NCBI RefSeq assembly: GCF_001280005.1
Contig: NZ_LGDW01000237.1
Location: 10,549 to 74,548 of the forward strand
Source: Streptomyces sp. NRRL WC-3618
Lineage (GTDB): Bacteria > Actinomycetota > Actinomycetes > Streptomycetales > Streptomycetaceae
Direction: 5' to 3'
DNA length: 64,000 nucleotides
Shown here piece after piece: positions 15,229 to 24,172 of this stretch (the first letter of the stretch is position 1; the number at the start of each line of letters is the position of its first letter). The translations under genes were made by a program, and so were the position numbers. Under the pieces are notes generated by a model, which was not told the DNA's origin, did not search any database, and worked only from the letters and a program-made list of their open reading frames with translations.

Positions 15229-17619
15229 TCAGTGGGGTGCGTTGCGTGGCGGTGCGTGGCCGACGGCCGGGGTGGGGGCCGCTGCTGCCGCGGTGCCCGC
15301 GATGGTGCACGTGGTGCCGTTGAGGGTGAAGGTGCCGGGTGTGGTGTTGGCGCCGGAGTAGGCGCCGTTGAAGCCGATCGTGGTCGAATCCCCGGTGGGC
15401 AGGGACGCGTTCCAGCCGGCGTCCTTGACGGTGACCGCTGCGCCGGTCTGCGTCCAGGTGCCGTTCCAGCCCTGGGTGACCTTCTGGTTGCCGGCGAAAG
15501 TGAATCCGAGGTTCCAGCCGTTGACCGGGGCCGCCTGGTTGGTGATCTGCACGCTCGCGGTGAAGCCGGTGCCCCAGTCGCTGCTGACCTGGTAGGCGAC
15601 GGTGCAGCCGCTCGTCGTGGCCGGGCCGGTGGTGACCCGTAGCGGAGCCGACGGAGGTGAGCTGCGGCCGACGGTGTCGGTGGCCACGACGCGGAACGTG
15701 TAGGCGGTGGCCGGGGTCAGGCCGGTCACGGTGACGGTGGTCGCCGACGCGGGGACGGTGGCCAGCGGCGCCGTGGTGGCCGGGTCGCCGGCGTACACGC
15801 GGTAGTCCGCCAGAGGGGAGGTCCCGGGTGTGGCGGCCGGCCAGGTCAGGGTCGTGCGGTCGGGGCCGGTCGCGGAGGCGGTGGGCGTGCCGGGTGCCGA
15901 GGGCGGGGTGCCCTGGGCCGAGCCTGCGGGGATGACGTACTCGGTGATGGAGTACGCCGGGAAGGTCGCGGTGAAGGTGCCGCCGCTCAGCGGCTGGTCC
16001 GCCGGGTGCTGGATCGCTGCGGGGTCGGCCTGGCCGTAGCGGTAGACCTGCGCGGCCGCCGGGAGCGCGGCGTTGCCGGTCACGGAGACGGGGGCGGTCA
16101 GGTCGCCGGTGGTCTTGTTGATCACCATGACCGTGGTGGCGTGGTCGCCGCTGCGCTCGGCGGCGTACACCGACAGCTTGTCCTGGTCGGCGCTCGCGGC
16201 CTTGACGGAGGTGTCGCCGAAGGTGCCGCCCCGGCCGTCGTAGTTCAGGAACATGCGGAAGGCGTACGCGCCGGGGTCGGTCGCTTTCGGCGGTGACCAC
16301 AGGGTGGCCAGGTCCAGGCCCTCACGTCCGAAGATCCCCAGCACGTCGGCCTCGGCCAGGCCGCCGTCGATGTGGTCCAGGGCGCCCCAGTTGTACTCCG
16401 TGATGGCCAGTTTCGTACCCGGGTAGTTCTGGTCGACGAGAGAGCGCATGCGGGGGATGAACTGGATCGGCTGGTTGATCCAGCTCTCGTCGACATAGGA
16501 GGGATCCCACAACTGCCGGGTGGAGCGCAGCCGCAGGGCCTGTGTCGCCGCGTCGTCCGCGCTGCCGGAGACACCGGACTGCTGCGGGTAGATGTGCTCG
16601 TCGAAGTAGTCCAGGATCCGGCGCCCGTGCGCCTGCTCGTACGCCTTCATCTGCTTCAGGTACCACGGGGCGAACTGCGCGCCGCCGTGCGTGGCGGCCT
16701 CCGGCGGGTTCGACCAGCAGCTGCCGCCCTGCTCGCCGCACACCTGCTGGTCCCGGCCGGAGTAGATCAGCGAGTTGAAGCCCCAGCCGACCGGGCCGAG
16801 GGTCCGCGCGGCCGGGTCGGCGTCCTTGACGGCCGCGGCGGTGGCGTAGGTGCTGTCGCGCAGCTCGTCGTAGCCCGGCCCGGCCGGGTGGACGTCGCGA
16901 TGCGTGCCGAACCACAGGTCGGGTTCGTTGTCCAGGTTGTAGTAGCGCACCCCGCCGCTGTCCGCGTTGCCGTAGGTGCTCTTCAGGTGCTGCACCCAGC
17001 CCTTGACGAAGTCCGGGCCGGCGGGCGTGCTGGTCTCGGCCGGATCGTTGCCCGTGATCTGGGTGCCGTCGGGCTTCTTGCCGTTGCCGCAGTCGGGCCG
17101 CCACTGCGCGTCGGTGTCCTGCTGGGGACCGTACTTGGCGACGCTGAACGCGCAGCCGTCGTCGCGGCCGGCCGCCGTCCAGCCGATCATCGGCACCGTC
17201 ATCAGCGTGTCGGTGCCGGTCCTGCGGTTCTGGTCGACGAACCTGTCGGCCTGCGATCCGGCGGGCAGGGACGCGGTGTCGTTGTTGTAGTGCAGGTTCT
17301 CGAAGTACCAGTCGGACCCGGAGTTGTAGGCGTCGAGCTTGTAGTTGTACCGGCTGGTGGCGTTGCCGCCCCAGCGGGCCGTCGGCAGCCGCAGTTCCTT
17401 GGCCAGCGCCTCGTCGGGGAAGTTCAGGCCGTAGATGTGGGGGTCGATGGCGTGCCGTCCGCTGGTGGCGTCCACGGTGATCGCCGGGCCGGGGGTGGCG
17501 TCGGCCGCCCGCACCGATCTCCCGGGCCCGGTATCTGTACCGGCGGCCTGCGCCGCCCCGGCGCCGGCCAGCAACACCGCGAATGCCGCCAGGGCGGCCG
17601 CTCTGCGTGTCGTACGCAT
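15229..17619 (-). CDS. Secreted GH44 glucanase with FN3 and CBM2 domains
   Basis: The 796-residue enzyme has a signal peptide (residues 1-26), then a glycoside hydrolase family 44 catalytic region to about 560. A fibronectin type III domain (about 571-655) and a C-terminal family 2 carbohydrate-binding module starting with GCTVAYQVSSDWGTGF (about 669) follow. The catalytic acid is Glu in NLDNEPDLW (about 231) and the nucleophile Glu in ITEYNWG (about 406), both typical of GH44. Family members cut xyloglucan or cellulose. The ATG has GAAGGAGA just upstream. A perfect CebR box at the promoter points to induction by cello-oligosaccharides. The last 20 residues are a loose Ala/Pro tail. Confidence 0.94.
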   Translation of the reverse strand: MRTTRRAAALAAFAVLLAGAGAAQAAGTDTGPGRSVRAADATPGPAITVDATSGRHAIDPHIYGLNFPDEALAKELRLPTARWGGNATSRYNYKLDAYNSGSDWYFENLHYNNDTASLPAGSQADRFVDQNRRTGTDTLMTVPMIGWTAAGRDDGCAFSVAKYGPQQDTDAQWRPDCGNGKKPDGTQITGNDPAETSTPAGPDFVKGWVQHLKSTYGNADSGGVRYYNLDNEPDLWFGTHRDVHPAGPGYDELRDSTYATAAAVKDADPAARTLGPVGWGFNSLIYSGRDQQVCGEQGGSCWSNPPEAATHGGAQFAPWYLKQMKAYEQAHGRRILDYFDEHIYPQQSGVSGSADDAATQALRLRSTRQLWDPSYVDESWINQPIQFIPRMRSLVDQNYPGTKLAITEYNWGALDHIDGGLAEADVLGIFGREGLDLATLWSPPKATDPGAYAFRMFLNYDGRGGTFGDTSVKAASADQDKLSVYAAERSGDHATTVMVINKTTGDLTAPVSVTGNAALPAAAQVYRYGQADPAAIQHPADQPLSGGTFTATFPAYSITEYVIPAGSAQGTPPSAPGTPTASATGPDRTTLTWPAATPGTSPLADYRVYAGDPATTAPLATVPASATTVTVTGLTPATAYTFRVVATDTVGRSSPPSAPLRVTTGPATTSGCTVAYQVSSDWGTGFTASVQITNQAAPVNGWNLGFTFAGNQKVTQGWNGTWTQTGAAVTVKDAGWNASLPTGDSTTIGFNGAYSGANTTPGTFTLNGTTCTIAGTAAAAAPTPAVGHAPPRNAPH

Positions 17620-17864
17620 GGTCTCCTTCTCAGCGGCCGGCAGCGCGGGCGGTACGGCGGCCCGCAACGCCCCGAAGGCGTGCGACCGGCACGTACCGCG
17701 AGCAGCGCCGCGGCCTTGCGTGGGGGACGGAAACGACCGCGCTGCGGGAACCCCGCTCTCACCGGCCGGTGGGCGGGCGAGGCAGGACGCCGGGGCCGGC
17801 GATGGCATCGCCCGGCCGACGGCGCGCCCCCTCAACTCACCGCATTGTGGGGTGAGTCGACGAG

Positions 17865-17878
17865 TGGGAGCGCTCCCA
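17865..17878 (-). promoter_or_regulatory. CebR box
   Basis: TGGGAGCGCTCCCA is the exact 14-bp palindrome bound by the cellobiose/cellotriose-responsive repressor CebR. It lies directly after the predicted -10, so a bound repressor would cover the start of transcription. The 5' leader between it and the ATG is about 245 bp and holds nothing else I recognise. Confidence 0.92.
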
Positions 17879-17884
17879 CTCGGG

Positions 17885-17913
17885 AGTGTGGAGCGCCCGG
17901 ACGGGAGTGTCAA
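17885..17913 (-). promoter_or_regulatory. Promoter of the GH44 gene
   Basis: Minus-strand TTGACA (17913-17908), a 17-bp spacer and CACACT (17890-17885) form a good vegetative promoter. It places transcription start at about 17878, the edge of the CebR box. Confidence 0.65.
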
Positions 17914-18035
17914 CACGCGCGCACGAGGGTCCGTACGGGCGGGCACCGGACCCTGCGGCGGGGGGCGCGAACGAGCCGTCCCCCCGCGTGGCGCGTGACC
18001 TCGCCGCCCACCCCGTCTGCCCGAGCGCGGCGAAA

Positions 18036-18066
18036 AGGCGGCACCCCCCGCACAGGGGTGCCGCCT
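18036..18066 (-). terminator. ppdK terminator
   Basis: A perfect 12-bp stem with a 7-base loop is followed on the minus strand by TTTTCG. It lies 100 bp beyond the ppdK stop, in the orientation of ppdK transcription. Confidence 0.85.
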
Positions 18067-18166
18067 CTTCTCGTGCACCGGAGTCACCATCAGGTCGCTG
18101 AGGGTCGGGGTGACCGACGACGCTTCCGGAGATCAACAGGCCTACGGGCTACCGATGTTCACGCGG

Positions 18167-20914
18167 TCACCGGTGGTCGCTCCCCGTCGAGGACGAGGCC
18201 GCCCGCCCCGCCTCCAGCCGTGCCACCGGGATGCGGAACGGTGAGCAGCTGACGTAGTCCAGGCCCACCTCGTGGAAGAAGTGCACCGACTCCGGGTCGC
18301 CGCCGTGTTCGCCGCAGACGCCGAGTTTGAGGTCGGGGCGGGTGGCGCGGCCGGCTTCCACGGCCAGTTTCACCAGGGAGCCGACGCCGTCCCTGTCGAT
18401 CGTCTCGAACGGGGAGACGCCGAAGATGCCCTTCTCCAGGTACGCCGTGAAGAACGAGGCCTCCACGTCGTCGCGGCTGAAGCCCCACACCGTCTGGGTG
18501 AGGTCGTTCGTGCCGAAGCTGAAGAACTCCGCCGCCTCCGCGATCTGACCGGCCGTGAGGGCGGCGCGCGGCAGTTCGATCATCGTGCCGATCGACAGCT
18601 TGAGGGACACGCCGGTCGCCGCCTCGACCTCCGCGATGACCTGGTCGGCCTCCTCGCGGACGATCTCCAGCTCCTGGACCGTGCCGACGAGCGGGATCAT
18701 GATCTCGGCGCGCGGGTCGCACTTGGCGTTCTTGCGCTCCGCCGCCGCCTCCGCGATGGCACGGACCTGCATCGTGAACAGACCGGGGATGACCAGACCG
18801 AGGCGTACGCCGCGCAGGCCCAGCATCGGGTTCTGCTCGTGGAGGCGGTGTACGGCCTGGAGCAGCCGCAGATCGTTCTCGTGCGGTTCCTGGCGGGACT
18901 CGGCGAGGGCGACGCGGACCGACAGTTCGGTGATGTCGGGCAGGAACTCGTGCAGCGGCGGGTCGAGGAGACGGACCGTCACCGGGAGGCCGTCCATCGC
19001 CGAGAACAGCTCGACGAAGTCCTGCCGTTGGAGGGGGAGCAGCTCCCGCAGGGACTCCTCGCGCTCGGTCTCCGTGTCGGCCAGGATCAGCCGTTCGACC
19101 AGGCCACGGCGGTCGCCGAGGAACATGTGTTCCGTACGGCACAGCCCGATGCCCTGGGCGCCGAAGCGGCGTGCGCGCAGCGCGTCCTCGGCGTTGTCCG
19201 CGTTGGCGCGGACCCGCAGGCGGCGCTTGCGGTCGGCGAAGGCCATGATCCGGTGGACCGCCTCCACCAGTTCGTCGGCGTCGTTGGCGCCCGCGTGCAT
19301 CCGGCCCTCGAAGTACTCCACGACGGGGGACGGCACGACCGGGACCTCGCCCAGGTACACCTTGCCGCTCGAACCGTCGATGGAGATCAGGTCGCCCTCC
19401 TCGACCACACGTCCGCCCGGCACCGTCATCCGGCGCCGCTTGGTGTCGACCTCGAGCTCCTCCGCGCCGCACACACACGTCTTGCCCATGCCGCGCGCCA
19501 CGACGGCGGCGTGGGACGTCTTGCCGCCGCGTGAGGTCAGGATGCCCTCGGCGGCGATCATGCCGTCGAGGTCGTCGGGGTTGGTCTCCCGGCGGACCAG
19601 GATGACCTTCTCCCCCGAACGCGACCACTTCACGGCGGTGTACGAGTCGAAGACCGCCTTGCCGACCGCCGCGCCCGGCGAGGCGGCGATGCCCCGGCCG
19701 ACCGGGGCGACCTTCGCGTCCTCGTCGAACTTCGGGAACATCAGCTGGGCGAGCTGGGCTCCGGTGACGCGCTGGAGGGCCTCCGCCTCGTCGATGAGGC
19801 CCTGGTCGACGAGTTGCGTGGCGATCCGGAAGGCCGCGCCCGCCGTGCGCTTGCCGACGCGTGTCTGGAGCATCCACAACTGGCCGCGTTCGATGGTGAA
19901 CTCGATGTCGCAGAGATCCTTGTAGTGGTTCTCCAGGGTCTCCATGATCTGCATCAGCTGGTCGTACGACTTCTTGTCGATCTGCTCCAGCTCGGCGAGC
20001 GGGACCGTGTTGCGGATGCCCGCGACGACGTCCTCGCCCTGCGCGTTCTGCAGGTAGTCGCCGTACACGCCCTGGTGGCCGCTGGCGGGGTCGCGGGTGA
20101 ACGCGACGCCGGTGCCCGAGTCGGGGCCGAGGTTGCCGAAGACCATCGAGCAGACGTTGACGGCCGTGCCGAGGTCGCCGGGGATGCGTTCCTGGCGGCG
20201 GTAGAGCTTCGCGCGGTCGGTGTTCCAGGAGTCGAACACCGCGTGGATCGCGAGGTCCATCTGCTCGCGCGGGTCCTGCGGGAAGTCGCGGCCCGCCTCG
20301 GTCTTGACGATCTTCTTGAACTTGGTGACCAGCTTCTTGAGGTCGGCGGCCTCCAGCTCCGTGTCGACCGTGACCTTCTTGGCCGTCTTCGCCGCGTCCA
20401 GCGCGTCCTCGAACAACTCGCCCTCGACGCCGAGGACCGTCTTGCCGAACATCTGGATGAGGCGGCGGTACGAGTCCCACGCGAAGCGCTCGTCGCCGGC
20501 CTGCCGGGCGAGACCCTGGACCGACTTGTCGGACAGGCCGATGTTCAGCACCGTGTCCATCATGCCGGGCATCGAGAACTTCGCCCCGGAGCGGACGGAC
20601 ACGAGGAGCGGGTCGTCGGCCTGGCCGAGCTTCTTGCCCATCGACGCTTCGAGGGCGGTGAGGTGGGCGCTCACCTCGTCACGCAGTGCCGCCGGCTCCT
20701 CGCCGCTGTCGAGGTACGTCTTGCATGCCTCGGTGGTGATCGTGAAGCCCGGAGGCACCGGAAGGCCCAGGTTGGTCATCTCGGCGAGGTTGGCGCCCTT
20801 GCCGCCGAGAAGGTCCTTGAGGTCCTTGTTGCCCTCGGTGAAGTCGTAAACGAACTTCACGCCCTCAACGCTGTTGCCCGGCTGAACTACGTGGGGATCT
20901 TTGTTTTCCGACAC
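18167..20914 (-). CDS. ppdK: Pyruvate, phosphate dikinase
   Basis: The 915-residue enzyme interconverts pyruvate, ATP and phosphate with PEP, AMP and pyrophosphate in the cytoplasm. The N-terminal ATP-grasp region starts with FTEGNKDLKDLLGGKGANLAEM. The swivelling phosphohistidine domain has GGKTSHAAVVARGMGK (His about 470). The C-terminal PEP/pyruvate barrel contains MIPLVGT and LGVCGEHGGDP (Cys about 868). Length is normal for bacterial PPDK. I chose the GTG at 20914, with GGAG nine bases upstream, because the family conserves the sequence from a few residues later. It is transcribed alone; the 430-bp region upstream carries inverted repeats. Confidence 0.96.
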   Translation of the reverse strand: MSENKDPHVVQPGNSVEGVKFVYDFTEGNKDLKDLLGGKGANLAEMTNLGLPVPPGFTITTEACKTYLDSGEEPAALRDEVSAHLTALEASMGKKLGQADDPLLVSVRSGAKFSMPGMMDTVLNIGLSDKSVQGLARQAGDERFAWDSYRRLIQMFGKTVLGVEGELFEDALDAAKTAKKVTVDTELEAADLKKLVTKFKKIVKTEAGRDFPQDPREQMDLAIHAVFDSWNTDRAKLYRRQERIPGDLGTAVNVCSMVFGNLGPDSGTGVAFTRDPASGHQGVYGDYLQNAQGEDVVAGIRNTVPLAELEQIDKKSYDQLMQIMETLENHYKDLCDIEFTIERGQLWMLQTRVGKRTAGAAFRIATQLVDQGLIDEAEALQRVTGAQLAQLMFPKFDEDAKVAPVGRGIAASPGAAVGKAVFDSYTAVKWSRSGEKVILVRRETNPDDLDGMIAAEGILTSRGGKTSHAAVVARGMGKTCVCGAEELEVDTKRRRMTVPGGRVVEEGDLISIDGSSGKVYLGEVPVVPSPVVEYFEGRMHAGANDADELVEAVHRIMAFADRKRRLRVRANADNAEDALRARRFGAQGIGLCRTEHMFLGDRRGLVERLILADTETEREESLRELLPLQRQDFVELFSAMDGLPVTVRLLDPPLHEFLPDITELSVRVALAESRQEPHENDLRLLQAVHRLHEQNPMLGLRGVRLGLVIPGLFTMQVRAIAEAAAERKNAKCDPRAEIMIPLVGTVQELEIVREEADQVIAEVEAATGVSLKLSIGTMIELPRAALTAGQIAEAAEFFSFGTNDLTQTVWGFSRDDVEASFFTAYLEKGIFGVSPFETIDRDGVGSLVKLAVEAGRATRPDLKLGVCGEHGGDPESVHFFHEVGLDYVSCSPFRIPVARLEAGRAASSSTGSDHR

Positions 20915-21117
20915 GGGTCCCAACTCCTTGAGGACGCGGTGGCTGCCCTGACGGCCAGGAACATACCCAGATCGAAGGCGTCTGGGTACGTCCACTTGCG
21001 CGTCATGCGCCTGTAACCATCCATCCGCCAGCAGATCCAAAGTCAAGGCTTGGCAAGCAGCAGGAGCGGCGTGTTTTCACTTCTTGAAAGCAGTCATGGC
21101 CCCATAGGGCATTTTCT

Positions 21118-21231
21118 CGCTCAGATGAGCAGTCTGCAACACGTCTGAGTTCCATCGATGAACGATCAAAGGGTGGCACCGAGTGCCACCCTTTGAGAAG
21201 TGCAGCCGTCCACGATCCGCTCATCTGAGCG
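21118..21231. repeat. Nested inverted repeats in the ppdK-ROK gap
   Basis: An outer perfect 13-bp inverted repeat (21118-21130 and 21219-21231, core GCTCAGATGAGC) encloses an inner hairpin with a perfect 13-bp stem and a 3-base loop (21167-21195, CAAAGGGTGGCAC). The elements could be the ROK-gene terminator, part of a ppdK leader, or a small RNA. The rest of 20915-21344 has no gene that I can support. Confidence 0.6.
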
Positions 21232-21344
21232 CATACCTTATCAAGGGTGGCGAGAATCACGCGACATAAGGCACCCGGATTTCACCATGCGGACACCGAC
21301 CCGAAGGGGAAACACGCCTGTCACAGGCCCCGCGCGCCGCCCAC

Positions 21345-22568
21345 TCAGACCCCGAGCGCCGCCAACCGCTCCTCGGCCCGCTCCGGCGCGTACAGGTACT
21401 CGACCACCATCGCCCCGGCCCCCACGAGCCCCGCCCGCTCCCCCAGCCTCGACGTCACCACGTCCAGATGAGCGGTCGAGCGCGGCAGCGCCCGCTGGTA
21501 CAGCAGCTCCCGTACGCCGGTGAGGAACGGCGTGCCCGCCAGGTCCCCCGCGATCATCAGGACGCCCGGGTTGAGCAGCGTCACCACCGTCGCCAGGACG
21601 TCCCCCACGGTGCGGCCCGCCTCCCGCGCGAGTGCGAGCGCCCCCGGGTGCCCGGCGGCGAGCAGGTCCCGTACGTCCGAGCCCGACGCCGCGGGCACCC
21701 CGGTCTCGGCGAGCCGACGGGCGACGGCGCCGCCGCTCGCGACGGCGGCCAGACACCCGTACGCCCCGCACCGGCACAGCGCCTCGGCGCCCTGTGGGAC
21801 GCGGATGTGCCCGATGTCCCCGGCGCCGCCGTCGACGCCCCGGAACACGGAACCGCCGACCACCACCCCCGCGCCGATGCCCGTCGAGACCTTGACCAGC
21901 ACGAAGGCCGAGCAGTCGGGATATCCGGTGCGCTGCTCGCCGTACGCCATGAGGTTCGCGTCGTTGTCCACCAGCACCGGGACCCGCACCCCGGCGAGTT
22001 CGCCCGTGTGTTCGGCGAAGGCGCGGGCCAGGCGGGTCCTTATGTCGTAGCCGTCCCAGCCGGGCAGGAGCGGCGGCTGCATCACGCGGCCGGTGTCCGT
22101 GTCGACCGGGCCCGGGACCGCGAGGCCGATGCCGCAGACCTCGGACGGGCGGTGGCCGGCCTTCGTCAGGAGTTCCGTGAACCAGCGGCCGAGTTCGCCG
22201 AGTACCGCGTCGGGGCCGTCGTCGACGGCCAGCGTGCCCGAATGTTCGGCCAGAAGTTCACCCGTGAGGGTGAGAAGAGCGGCGCGGGCATGACGGGTGT
22301 CGAGGTCGGCGGCGAGGACGACGGCGTGCGCGTCGTCGAACTCCAGGGTGATCGACGGGCGACCACCGAGCGGCGAGTCGACCGGCCCCGAGGCGCCCTC
22401 GCGCAGCCAGCCCGCGCGGAACAGCCGGTCCAGCCGGTGACCGACCGTCGCCCGTGAGAGACCCGTCACCTGTTGCAGGGCACCCCGGGTCGTCGCTCGT
22501 CCGCTGCGTACCAGTTCGAGCAGATCGCCGGCGCTCGCCTGAGCGCGACCACTCGTACGGCTACTCAT
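21345..22568 (-). CDS. ROK family transcriptional repressor
   Basis: The 407-residue protein has an N-terminal winged helix (residues 10-65, with GALQQVTGLSRATVGHRLDRL) and a C-terminal ROK sugar-kinase-like domain. It shows the phosphate loop LDTRHARAALL, DNDANLMAYGEQ, and the zinc motif CRCGAYGCLAAV. The motif's last residue is normally Glu and is Ala here, so the sugar-binding chemistry may be altered. The ATG at 22568 follows AAGGGGG by five bases; a GTG six bases earlier is less likely. It is divergent from the two glycosidase genes and probably represses them. Confidence 0.9.
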   Translation of the reverse strand: MSSRTSGRAQASAGDLLELVRSGRATTRGALQQVTGLSRATVGHRLDRLFRAGWLREGASGPVDSPLGGRPSITLEFDDAHAVVLAADLDTRHARAALLTLTGELLAEHSGTLAVDDGPDAVLGELGRWFTELLTKAGHRPSEVCGIGLAVPGPVDTDTGRVMQPPLLPGWDGYDIRTRLARAFAEHTGELAGVRVPVLVDNDANLMAYGEQRTGYPDCSAFVLVKVSTGIGAGVVVGGSVFRGVDGGAGDIGHIRVPQGAEALCRCGAYGCLAAVASGGAVARRLAETGVPAASGSDVRDLLAAGHPGALALAREAGRTVGDVLATVVTLLNPGVLMIAGDLAGTPFLTGVRELLYQRALPRSTAHLDVVTSRLGERAGLVGAGAMVVEYLYAPERAEERLAALGV

Positions 22569-22607
22569 GCGCACCCCCTTGTGTTTCTCAAGCTTGCATT
22601 ACATATT

Positions 22608-22636
22608 GAGTTATGCGTGTTAAATAGACGTAACTC
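22608..22636. promoter_or_regulatory. Putative operator in the ROK/glycosidase divergent promoter
   Basis: GAGTTA and TAACTC form a 6-bp inverted repeat 17 bp apart inside an AT-rich island that is unusual for this genome. It lies between the ROK gene and the glycosidase operon and is the best candidate for ROK binding. Confidence 0.45.
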
Positions 22637-22687
22637 TACGGTGGCTCGACCGAACCGGTCGGGCCGAACGTCTTCGGGGAGCCCCGA

Positions 22688-24172
22688 GTGGATCGCACTG
22701 CCCAGCTGACCTCCCGCGCCCGCCCCGCGGCGCACTCCGCCGTATACGAAGCGGACGTCACGACACATTCGCAGCACGCCCCGCCGTCGCTGCACGTCAG
22801 GGCCGCCGAGGTGCTGGAGGCCAACTGGACCGGCGCCTCGACGGTGCCCTCGCGCGGTCTGTATCCGCACCAGTGGTCCTGGGACTCCGCGTTCATCGCG
22901 ATCGGCCTGCGCCATCTGTCGCCCCTGCGCGCGCAGACGGAGCTGGAGACGCTGCTGTCGGCCCAGTGGGGCGACGGACGCATCCCGCACATCGTCTTCA
23001 ACCCCTCCGTCCCGCTCGACGCGTACTTCCCGAGCCCCGACTTCTGGCGCTCCTCGACCGCGGGGCGCGCTGCGGGCGCCCCGCGCACCGTACAGACGTC
23101 CGGCATCGTGCAGCCACCGGTGCACGCGCTGGCCGTCTGGCTGGTGCACCAGGCCGACCCCGGCCTGTCCCGGGCGCGCGGCTTCCTCTCCCGCGCCTAC
23201 CCCCGGCTCGCCGCCTGGCACCGTTATCTGCTGCACCGGCGCGACCTGGGCGGGGGCGGCCTCGCGTCGGTCGTGCACCCCTGGGAACAGGGTATGGACA
23301 ACAGCCCCTGCTGGGACGCCCCGCTCAGCCGCGTCACCCCGGCCCCGGCCCGCTCCTTCCGCCGCGCCGACCTCGACCACGGAGCCGCCGAGGACCGGCC
23401 GACGGACCTGGACTACGGGCGGTACGTGCGGCTGGCGAGCGAGTACCGGGACTCCGGGTATGAGGACGGCGTCGGCGAGTTCGCCGTCGAGGACCCGTCC
23501 TTCAACGCGCTGCTGATCGCCTCGGAGCACGCGCTGGCCCGGATCGCCCGTGAGCTGGGCGCGACGGGGACGGCCCGGCACGCGCGCGCGGAACGCCTGA
23601 CGGGGGCGCTGGTGGAGCGGCTGTGGGACCCGGCGGAGGGGATGTTCTTCTGCCGCGACGTGGTGGGGGGCGCCCTCGTCCCCGAGCGCGGTGTGTCCGG
23701 GCTCGTCCCGCTCATCCTGCCGACGCTGCCCCGGGACATCGCCGCCGCCCTCGTCCGCACGGCGCGCGGGCCGCACTTCGGGGTCGGCGGCGCCGCCCGC
23801 CTGGTGCCGTCGTACGACCTGCTCGGCGAGGCCTTCGACCCGCACCGCTACTGGCGTGGGCCGGCCTGGTTCAACACGGGGTGGCTGGTGGAGCGCGGGC
23901 TGCGCCAGCACGGCGAGCGGGCGCACGCCGACGCGCTGCGCACGGCGCTGCTGGAGACCGCCGCCACCTCCGACTTCGCGGAGTACGTGGACCCATACAC
24001 CGGCGAGGCCTGCGGGGCGCTCGGTTTCGGCTGGACCGCCGCGCTCACCCTCGACCTGCTCCACCAACCGCAGCAGCCCTGCGGCGACATCACCACGGTG
24101 TTCGGCATGGGCGACATGAGTGACATGAGTGACATGGGCGAGTTGAGCGACAAGGGAGGCGAACGGGCATGA
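22688..24172 (+). CDS. MGH1/GH63-like glucosidase (glucosylglycerate-hydrolase type)
   Basis: The 494-residue protein has the (alpha/alpha)6-barrel signature of GH63 enzymes related to glucosylglycerate or mannosylglycerate hydrolases: YPHQWSWDSAFIAIGLRHL, WGDGRIPHIVFNP, and PWEQGMDNSPCWDAPL, followed late by YWRGPAWFNTGWLVERGL. No signal peptide is present, so it acts inside the cell. The GTG start has GGGGAG upstream. The C-terminus ends in a short Asp-Met-Ser repeat coded by GACATGAGT units. The stop overlaps the next start (ATGA). The exact substrate, a glucosylated compatible solute or another glucoside, is not settled by sequence. Confidence 0.85.
   Translation: MDRTAQLTSRARPAAHSAVYEADVTTHSQHAPPSLHVRAAEVLEANWTGASTVPSRGLYPHQWSWDSAFIAIGLRHLSPLRAQTELETLLSAQWGDGRIPHIVFNPSVPLDAYFPSPDFWRSSTAGRAAGAPRTVQTSGIVQPPVHALAVWLVHQADPGLSRARGFLSRAYPRLAAWHRYLLHRRDLGGGGLASVVHPWEQGMDNSPCWDAPLSRVTPAPARSFRRADLDHGAAEDRPTDLDYGRYVRLASEYRDSGYEDGVGEFAVEDPSFNALLIASEHALARIARELGATGTARHARAERLTGALVERLWDPAEGMFFCRDVVGGALVPERGVSGLVPLILPTLPRDIAAALVRTARGPHFGVGGAARLVPSYDLLGEAFDPHRYWRGPAWFNTGWLVERGLRQHGERAHADALRTALLETAATSDFAEYVDPYTGEACGALGFGWTAALTLDLLHQPQQPCGDITTVFGMGDMSDMSDMGELSDKGGERA

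Noticed and set aside
15229..18090. Longer version of the GH44 protein starting at 18090
   Set aside because: It would place the promoter, the CebR box and part of the ppdK terminator inside a coding region, and the signal peptide would be internal.
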